Below, in pieces: positions 55,824-63,681 of a stretch of 63,681 nucleotides of DNA (positions within the stretch are counted from its first letter, which is position 1; each line of letters begins with the position of its first letter). The translations under genes and the position numbers were made by a program. This DNA comes from Perkinsus olseni (Eukaryota > Perkinsozoa > Perkinsida). The DNA lies in assembly GCA_013115125.1 (NCBI GenBank), contig JABANN010000134.1, forward strand, positions 1-63,681. The letters are read 5' to 3'. The notes under the pieces were generated by a model. The model had not been told where the DNA came from and searched no databases. It saw only the letters and a program-made list of their open reading frames with translations.

Positions 55824-56150
55824 GCCACCTTGAGTGGTAGAGCAGGTCCTGGATGTCTCTGTGTCAGGCCGGCGGGTGACCTCCTTCACGAAATCGTTGC
55901 CGAGACCGACAGGGTCCTTCGTCAAGTCAACTCAGTGAGGGTCGCGGGGGTGGCTAAAATGTAACAGCCCGAGCGAGCCCCAATTATTGCGTCAAGTTTT
56001 TGCTAGTTTTCATGATAGAAGTATGATCGCTTTTTCTATGAACACGGGCATTGATGTTCCGAGTTGAGCGGGGTAGTGATGGGAAACTCGTCATCATCAG
56101 TTTGGTTATCTTCCACCCATTTCACACCACTCGACTAGTCCAGCGGCAGT

Positions 56151-57656
56151 ATGAGTACTCTAGACCGGATCAATGAGATCGAGCAGGAGATGGCTCGTAC
56201 TCAGAAGAATAAGGCCACCAACGCCCATCTTGGTCGATTAAAGGCCAAGCTGGCCAAGCTGAAGACGGAGGTAAACTCGACCATCGGGATACAACTTAGT
56301 CGCATGCTATCGCCATTCAGCTGGTCAGCGGCTCCAAGAGCGGCGGTGGTGGTGGCGGTGGCGAAGGGTTCGACGTCAAGGCCACAGGCAATGCCCGAGT
56401 GGGGCTTATCGGATTCCCATCAGTGGGGAAATCTACGTTGTTAAATAAGGTACTTAATACAGGGGTATGGGTTGGGTGCGGTGATGCTCCGTCCTCTCGC
56501 AGTTGACTGGTACCTTCTCGGAAACAGCAGCATACGAGTTCACAACTCTTACTTGCGTGCCTGGAGTATACACTTACAAGGGAGCCAAGGTCCAGGTGTT
56601 GGATCTGCCTGGTAGGTGGAGGGGAGTGCCCGAGAGAGGCTGTTTGAGGGAGTATCTTTAGGTATCATTGAGGGTGCTAAGGACGGTAAAGGTAGAGGTA
56701 AACAGGTTATTAGTGTGGCCATGACCTGCAGTCTGATCCTCATCTGTCTCGACGTTACCAAGCCCCTCACACAAAAGCGGAAAATCGAGCATGAGCTTGA
56801 GGGCTTTGGCATGAGGCTCAACAAGAAGGAACCCAATATTATCATCACCAAGTCTGATAAGGGTGGTATCAACATCACCGTCGCCCCTGGGTATCGGTTG
56901 ATCGGCATGGACGAGGAGACGGTGGTGACCATCTGCAAGGAGTTCCGGATCACCAATGCTTCTATCGTGTTCCGATGCAATGCTAGCAGTGATGATCTCA
57001 TCGATGTTATTGAAGGTAATGATAGACCGACGCCCGCGGTATGAGAATGCTCACCTCTCGTTCAGGCGGCCGGAAGTACGTCCCTTGCCTGTATGTGATG
57101 AACAAGATTGATTCCATCACCATCGAGGAGTTAGACGTTATCTGTAAATGCCCTCATTACGTGCCCATCTCAGCTGATCTTGGATGGAACATAGACGGTC
57201 TTAAGGATAAGATGTGGGATTACATGGACCTTATTCGGGTAAGTATGACAACTGGCGGGGGACTCGGTCATGAGATTACGGCCCAGTCACCAACGAGAAT
57301 ACCCTGCGAACGACAGCGCCGCTTCTTAGGTGTACACGAAGCCTAAGGGGCAAGTACCTGATTACTCCGAACCAGTCATTCTGCCTCGAGAGAAGAGTAC
57401 TATGGAGGACTTCTGCCTCAAGCTGCATAAGGTACGTTACACAGCAGTCCTCATCCTCTAGCGCACCTCCGTCTTTCTCAGAGTATCCTTGATGAGTTCA
57501 AATATGCGTTGGTCTGGGGTATGTCAGTGAAGCACAATCCTCAGCGAGTTGGAAAGGACCATGTACTGCTCCCTTTCCCGAGCAGCAGCTCGTCACCACG
57601 TCTCGTAGGTACTGGTGGATGAAGATGTTGTACAGATCGTGAAGACCACGGGTTAG
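56151..57656 (+). CDS. DRG1: DRG1, developmentally regulated GTP-binding protein
   Basis: A TRAFAC/OBG-family GTPase that binds ribosomes and helps translation. It begins [20 protein letters not shown] and [20 protein letters not shown], the helix-turn-helix start typical of DRG1. G1 is [15 protein letters not shown] (about 56410-56450), G3 VLDLPG (56590s), and G4 NKIDSI (57100s). Between these lies [14 protein letters not shown], and [20 protein letters not shown] belongs to the DRG-specific insert. After [13 protein letters not shown] an exon gives the TGS domain ([36 protein letters not shown]), ending [12 protein letters not shown] at 57656. Six to seven short introns. Its dedicated stabilising partner DFRP1 starts only 157 bp downstream on the same strand. 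Confidence 0.97.
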
Positions 57657-57813
57657 AGAAGGATGATGTTACATTTTCCTCCCTTTCGCTGCTTATTCAC
57701 CAATAGTCTCCGACTTGCGATTCCTGTTGTATTAGAGGGGCTCGGTTAAGTGTCGACGGTTTTGTCAGTATTGTCATCACTTTAGCGTTTGCTACTACTA
57801 CGTCCGATACGCC

Positions 57814-59321
57814 ATGGCCCCCAAGGGTGGTAAACAAGATCAAGGGGCAGAGAAGGCAAAGATGAAGGCACGAGAGAGAGTCGCTGAGGATAAGACTTTC
57901 GGCCTCAAGAACAAGAACAAGTCTCACAAGGTCCAGAGGTACGCTAGCACGGCTGAGAGGATTTGGCGAACTTATATCATTCTGAGCATACGTCCTCAGG
58001 TATGTACAGGAAGTTCAGGCAGCCGCGAAGGCAAAGCCTGGTCAGCGGGGACCTCAGAAGAACGAGGTAATGGAAAGGTCGTGGGTTCAATCCGCGGTGG
58101 CATTGTTATTAATTGTACAGTTCGAAAAGCGGGAAGAAAAGAAGAAGGAGGAGCAACGGAAGTTCTTGCTACAGTCTATCTTCTCCGGTGTGCAATTAGA
58201 GACTAAGAAGGATAAGAAGAAGGCTGCCAAGCAGAAGAAGAAGGAAGAGGTTGGACGGTTTCCCGACCGGTTTGTGTGTTGACGGTGAGACTTTTAGGAG
58301 GAGAAGTACGGCAAGATCGATCTCTATTCTGATAACCGAGACAAGAAGGGAGAATCTGACGAGGAAAAGAAGGAGGATACTATGGACCACTGGGACCAGG
58401 CCAAGCTGGAACAAGTTATTAAAACTAAGCATAACGCTACTAACACGAACAAGCCTACTGAGATTATCTGTAAATACTTCCTTGACGCTGTGGAGAAGGG
58501 TGTCTACGGATGGGTAGGTTACCGAAAGCGGCAAGGGTCTGTCTACATTGTGGGCTGATCAGTTCTGGGCGTGCCCCAATGGCGGTGATAAGTGCAAGTA
58601 TCGGCACGCTCTGCCTGCTGGATACGTGTTGAAGAAGAGGAAGACGGAAGATGATGATGACGATTACGACAACGGGCCGTCAATCGATGAGATCATCGAG
58701 CAGGAACGACAAGCCTTACCGGCTGGAGGTAGAAAGAGAACATACCTAATGCACGCCCTCAACTCGGGGCAACTTCACGATGAACCCGACACTAGACTCG
58801 CAAACCAGGAATTTGCGCGATCTGTACTGGTTAGCTCGGACGAGTGGAGTTCTCTGCGTCCAAGGGCTTCTGGTCAGGAACTCCCGTCACACTCGAGACG
58901 TTCACAGCGTGGAAGAAGAAGAAGCAAGAGGAGAGGGAGGCAGAAGAGGAACGGAAGAAGCAGGAGCGCATCGCCCAGGCTAAGAAGGAGAAGCGGAGTG
59001 TCATGTCCGGAAGGTAAGCATGGCATTCACCAGTGCAACCCATTGGTGCTGAGTTCGGAACCAGCCACGTTGGTATCATCGTTGCTCAGGGATCTTTTCA
59101 CCTTCGATCCGACCTTGTTCGCCGATGACGAGGATGCTAGCTCGGATTCTTCTGATGAGGAGGAGTCTGACGAGGAGGACAACGAAGTTGATGTACTACA
59201 CGGTGATGGGAGTGGTTAATGGAGGGAATGTTCTCCTGTTCAGACTCCCCAGCACGTCCTCCAGAGCACAGATGCCGCTGCCTTGTTCTCGAAGGATGAG
59301 GAACTGCCTGATGATGATTAA
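57814..59321 (+). CDS. ZC3H15: DFRP1/ZC3H15 (Tma46), DRG1-binding zinc-finger protein
   Basis: DRG family regulatory protein 1. It binds DRG1, protects it from degradation and stimulates its GTPase and polysome association. It begins MAPKGGKQDQGAEKAKMKAR and RVAEDKTFGLKNKNKSHKVQ, the family signature. A lysine-rich exon follows (KKDKKKAAKQKKKEEVGRFP). The first CCCH finger is EIICKYFLDAVEKGVYGW and the second FWACPNGGDKCKYRHALPAG, ending YVLKK. The DFRP domain follows, with a partly resolved central exon (58700-58830). Then come charged helices rich in Lys/Glu and an acidic stretch (SSDSSDEEESDEEDNEVD). A last exon, TPQHVLQSTDAAALFSKDEE, stops at 59321. It lies head-to-tail behind DRG1. Confidence 0.95.
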
Positions 59322-62300
59322 CTCATCAGCGGGGCCTAACTATCGCCGCTTATTGTACGATTCGGCAAGTTCATCTTCCTTATCAAATCTACTTGCAAGC
59401 TTTTGGGTTGCCAAGTCACCGCATTCCTCAGTAGCATGAATACCATGCCGATAAATACGATAATAAACACCCTCCTCCTGAGCAAAGAATGTATCGACCC
59501 TGAACACTATCGAACCGCCAAAGCTTTGCTCCCATCAAACTCGGTCATGACGACAGGCAAGAGTTGCCCTCGGCCGTGGCGCTGAGTTAGTAAGCGAATA
59601 ACCTAACTATTGTGGCCATTCCTGGACGACGTCCCATCTCTATCACAACCTTCACGACGGATTCGTATCTGCTAAAAGTATCACTGCCTATCACTCGGAA
59701 CGTCTCTTATGTGGAGATCTCCAGCGTGGTAGCCGGAGGGAACCTAGCTGACGTAGCTGAACCTGGTGTGGAGTGGGGAGCCCGACGCGTTCGTTACCCA
59801 CGCACGTTACACATGCACGCGTAAATGAAGTTGAGTTCGTTGCTACTCATATTACCGCCATCATGACTCTCTCCAAGTTCATCAATTCATCTTGTTCCTG
59901 GTTCACTCCCTCCACACGCCCTTGATCCCAGCGACCGAGGGCAAGCGGGGTCACTCTGTGTCTACTCCCTAGCAAACGAACTGGTCCGCGTCTGCCACTA
60001 TAACTAAACTCCGCGTGCAGAAATGAGCAAATTAGCGAGGCATGATCATAGAATAGAGAGACTTTGAAAACAACCGCTTTCGCCAAAACCGACTTCAAGG
60101 CTCGAGTTGGAAGGAGGCAACTTCAATCTCGGGACTTCGGTATCTACGCACAGGAGGCGATGAGGAGCAGCACCGATATCAGAGCGTTTCCCGGGAAGAC
60201 CCATCTAATGTCCCATCATAGGGGCAAATGCAGGGTGACGCGACGGAGCCTTCGGAATTACAGTGTGTAGAAATGCCGATTGATGTGAGCTCGGCGAAGT
60301 CCATGAAATCTTGCAGAGCTCGATCGTATGTCCCTGAGAAGCGAGACGGAGTGCAAAACCCATCGACCCGGTATCAATTCTACGACTTGCTAGACCCATA
60401 CTACTTAGAAGGAGCTTCCTCAGGACGGTCGACATGGCCCTTGCCTACAAGGAATGAACTACCCGAAGGTCGTAGCGTGACACCCACCGCTGGCACGATA
60501 TGGCAACTTTCTACTTCCAGCTTCCTCTGCTGATACGACGCGGTTCGAGCACGATTAATGATCAAGTTCAAGTCCGCATGATCGTGCCTGCTCAGAGTTT
60601 CCTGAATAGTCGGCTCCTCTGGGGAACGCTCGTGACAATGCAGCACGCAGTGGCTCACGTGAAAGCAGCGATGGCTGTTAGCTGATGGCCAACGGCCGTA
60701 GCTGGCTCTGGGAATAGGCCCGACACCTGAGACCCAGGCACTATAATCAGCTGCTTAGGAGCTATCCCAGCTCACAAGCCTCGCCGAGTCGCCGAATACC
60801 TCTCCAGGTTGGAAGTTAACGAGATCTTTCCACCTGACCACACACCATGTATTGCCATCAGACGGGAGAATATGCGTGTAACTCATTTCGGGAGCGCCGC
60901 CGCGCGAAGAGATGATAAATCGCAGATTGCTGCTTCCTAGGGACCCTCACTTCCAGAGAGCGGACTGGAGCAGCCGACTCGTCGCTCGGTTGATGGCGAC
61001 CTTCATCAAGACCAGGCCTTGGGCTAACCCGCCTTCCAACGTCACAGCTCGGAGCTGCTCCCTGAGGTCCTCGTGTCGAACTAACCAATTGCCGTCACAG
61101 TCGGCTATCTTGGCCCTGAGTTCAAAACAGCCACTATTTCCAATTCCAGAGCGCTTGAGTGGCACAACGCGAGCTGCGATGTAGACGGATCAGATTCGTC
61201 GGTTCCCCACGCGTATTCCTTATCAATCTCCTCTAGTGCAAGCACGTCGTTCTCCGCCTGTCCGGCTTTGATCGCCCAACGCTGGTTCAGAACCTACAGA
61301 GGCACCAGACGTTGAGCGGCGTTTGAACGTGAAATTCCGAGGATGATGCATCTCGCAAAACAGCATCTTCGAGGAATTCTCTGGCACTCATCGTCCGCGA
61401 AGTGTGAGCTCGGAGTCGCCCTCCATCACAAAAGTGCCTTATCATGAAAGCCTCACAGTGATAGCGTAATGATGATCCTTCTGTTCGCGCCGCATCGTGG
61501 CGAGTAACTGAGTTGAGCTAAGTTCCAGGTCGAGCAACGACCGCAAGATGAGGTACACAGATATCGCGTGGCCAGCGACAGCGTCGAGACCAACCTATAC
61601 TTATAGCGACTTTTTTTTCAGAGCGAAACCTCTTAATAATTTTTTTCTCGATTTCCCGAGGCAAAAAAATGGGCTTGTAAGTTTCTCTGGTCGAGACGAG
61701 GTACAGTACGCACCTGTTCTCGAGTTCGGTGAACCTCCTTCGTAGTTCGGTCTAGTGTCGGAAGCTCTGCCCACCGCGTCAGGGCGTCCTTCAGCTCTTG
61801 ATTTTGCATGTATGATATCATCGAATACAGGCGGCGTACCTGACGCAGTGCCCTTGCTGATATAACGGGTCGTGACAGCCGTGAGCGACATTGACCCTAC
61901 TGTGCAGTCCAGGTAGGACATCAACGTCTGCGGAGGGAGGATATCGGTAGGTCCGACATCCTCTCGTGTTGCCTCAGAGTAGACCGAAGACTCCATACGA
62001 TCCACGTTAGCATCAGGGACGAAGCTCGGGGCTCTCACGCCGTTATATTGCTGAGTCACAAACAGAGCGAGTCAGTATACGCTCAAGCCTGGGAAGAATC
62101 TTACGGTGGCCGAGAGTGACTGACTGGTGACAAGGCCCGTAGGATAGCCCGGAGCCTGTAGCTGGGCCGCAATTGGTTGAAAACGTTGGGAAGCATTCAA
62201 GTCCATTAGAAACTGTGAGAAATGAGCAGGCTAATCGTAGGATGCGTCATCACCGCTCCATCATCTAGAGAGGAGCCGAGTTTGCCAAGCGGTGTAATAA

Positions 62301-63131
62301 CGGTGCGACTCGCGCCGCGCAAGTAAGAGTGTTACTGCAGGACCCAGACGCCGGGCCCCCGACGCGACACTTGCCATAAGTGACTCTGCAGAAGGCTTCC
62401 GTGAGATGTGATTCGATCACCACTACCAGTTCCAAATTAGCAATTTGCCAGCATTATCGGGAGGCGTTCGCGACAAACCGCACGTTCGCTTGAACTCTCG
62501 GCAAATCTTGCCGAGAGCAGGGTTTCGAGCGGGGTTTCGAGCGGGCATTTCCGACGGGAGCAGCGACGGTCGCAGTGCGACCAGCGAGCCTCCTCAATGC
62601 TAAGTTAGCATCACTGACATCTCTTCAACCTTAGTGATATCAGATTTCATTTGTGCACGTCATGATGCCTCTCTACATCGTCCTGACTGCTTTCCTTCGC
62701 TGCACGGCAGACGGCGAGAGCGTGGTATTCAGCCCGTCTGGCATAGCGGCCAATGGCCGCTATGTTACTCCCCTCAAGTTGATCCCCTCAAGCTCAGCGA
62801 GATTGAATGTAGGGGGCTGAGTGGTCTGGATAGTCGCGGGATACTCGCCCTCGGCTTCATTGAGCTCGTCCAGAGTTTTATCCAGATTCATGGCCGCCAG
62901 TGTTCACTCTAAAAGTCCGTCGGGTACCCGCGGCTCCGCCGCGGCCTCCCTCCCCTCCGCGATGCTCAGTACCGCATCACTAAGATTTCCGATGGCGGAG
63001 AAATTCGCGCGCCCACGGTTTCGTTCCTTAGCTCGGGATAACCCTGTTGAGTTGAATCAATGTGACTGCAAAGGACTTAACTGAATACTTTAAATTTTAT
63101 CGCAGGCTTTCTTTCCCCGGATATCGCACTA
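59322..63131. other. Gene-poor stretch with weak coding-like frames
   Basis: No gene can be supported with confidence. Minus-strand frames at 60401-60658 (TIQETLSRHDHADLNLIINR), 60947-61165 (ELRAKIADCDGNWLVRHEDL), about 61190-61300 (NQRWAIKAGQAENDVLALEE) and 61601-62059 have protein-like composition. They could belong to one unrecognised or decayed gene on that strand, but I could not chain them. Near 62500-62540 there is a short imperfect direct repeat (GGGTTTCGAGCGGGGTTTCG). The DFRP1 3' end and the promoter of the last gene must also lie in this stretch. Confidence 0.35.
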
Positions 63132-63537
63132 ATGCCGTGTGTGAGTTCTTACAAAGGCCAGTATTCTTGGCTCCGCATACGTAAAGTCGATGGTGGCTAT
63201 GAATATTGCTGCGGCGAGTGCATGGACCATCGGGCCAGTGGCAAGTGGTCTGACTGGAGAAGATGCCAACCTCTCAAATTCAAGAAGTCTGACTTGGACG
63301 ATCATCAAAAATCCATTGATTCGAAATCGAAGCACCGATTCGGAGCACTTCCGGTTGATATCGCTTTCAAAAAGATAGCCGAGAAACAAAAGGTGACAGA
63401 GGCGGACAGGCTCGCATCCGAATTGGCTTTGGTGGCCCCACTCGCCGATTTGGCCATGACCCTCGCCATTGAGGAAGTGCCAATTCTTAAGACGGAGTGC
63501 ATGCTGCAGTGGGCGGAGAGACACGGTTTGGAGGTGA
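63132..63537 (+). CDS. First exon of a BED/hAT-like zinc-finger protein (runs off the window)
   Basis: Begins MPCVSSYKGQYSWLRIRKVD and has CCGECMDHRASGKW, then FKKSDLDDHQKSIDSKSKH. This pattern (C-x2-C, then a helix with H...H) resembles the degenerate BED-type fingers at the N-terminus of hAT transposases and of host genes domesticated from them. It continues with a helical stretch (LASELALVAPLADLAMTLAI). A GTGAGT at about 63534 after RHGLE is a good splice donor, so the gene likely continues beyond the window. Without the next exons I cannot tell transposase from host gene. Confidence 0.5.
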
Positions 63538-63681
63538 GTAATCCGTGATTGGCGGGTCTCCAGCGTTTCGTAAACTCAGGTTACGAAACACTGGAGATCT
63601 CTCAATTGCGGGTGGGAATTTGTCAAGGTGGCTCATGCGATCCAGGTGGCCCAGCTAAAAAACTTGGTCGCGGGCACCAAG

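Noticed and set aside
1-63681. CRISPR arrays, rRNA genes and bacterial operon signals
   Set aside because: No regular repeat-spacer pattern or rRNA sequence is visible, and the spliced gene structure shows the DNA is eukaryotic nuclear.

Overview
The window is nuclear DNA of a unicellular eukaryote, most likely a perkinsid or related dinozoan alveolate. Evidence for this: genes split by very short GT-AG introns (about 41-50 nt, often beginning GTAGG or GTGAG), a dense mix of both strands, an axonemal dynein intermediate chain (so a flagellated stage), and a tandem-pore K+ channel with C-terminal EF-hands. The taxon is an inference; no marker gene settles it. Gene models were built by hand from motif continuity and splice signals, so outer limits and small exons are approximate.

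Layout. (1) 1-14.6 kb is gene-poor. It holds two tandem copies of a secreted, probably GPI-anchored cholinesterase-like carboxylesterase. Copy one (6329-8365) is intact. Copy two (10484-12522) is decayed but shares a nearly identical 736-bp block with copy one, which looks like gene conversion. The rest is broken, repeat-like sequence. (2) 14.6-16.2 kb is a two-pore K+ channel on the minus strand. (3) 16.4-30.5 kb is a tandem array of eight related BAR-domain-like genes, seven on minus and one on plus, sharing a six-exon plan but with unrelated C-terminal tails. This is the most distinctive part of the window. (4) 30.6-59.3 kb is a compact housekeeping block: ANP32-like LRR protein, a polynucleotide kinase/2H-phosphodiesterase (the RNA-healing half of a tRNA ligase without the ligase), an RluA-type pseudouridine synthase, dynein intermediate chain 1, ALKBH4, a type I membrane protein, a FAM32A-like protein, VPS29, Derlin (with an AT-rich inverted-repeat element in its second intron), CCDC25, the proteasome deubiquitinase RPN11, two unrecognised genes, a nitronate monooxygenase, DRG1 and its partner DFRP1/ZC3H15. 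(5) 59.3-63.7 kb is again gene-poor and ends with the first exon of a zinc-finger gene that runs off the window.

How the genes relate. Most block-4 genes are unrelated in function, but several touch protein quality control (Derlin, RPN11), RNA handling and translation (kinase/phosphodiesterase, pseudouridine synthase, DRG1/DFRP1) and endosome traffic (VPS29). DRG1 and DFRP1 encode obligate binding partners and sit head-to-tail about 160 bp apart. The BAR array is a lineage-specific expansion of likely membrane-curving proteins, with signs of sequence exchange between neighbours.
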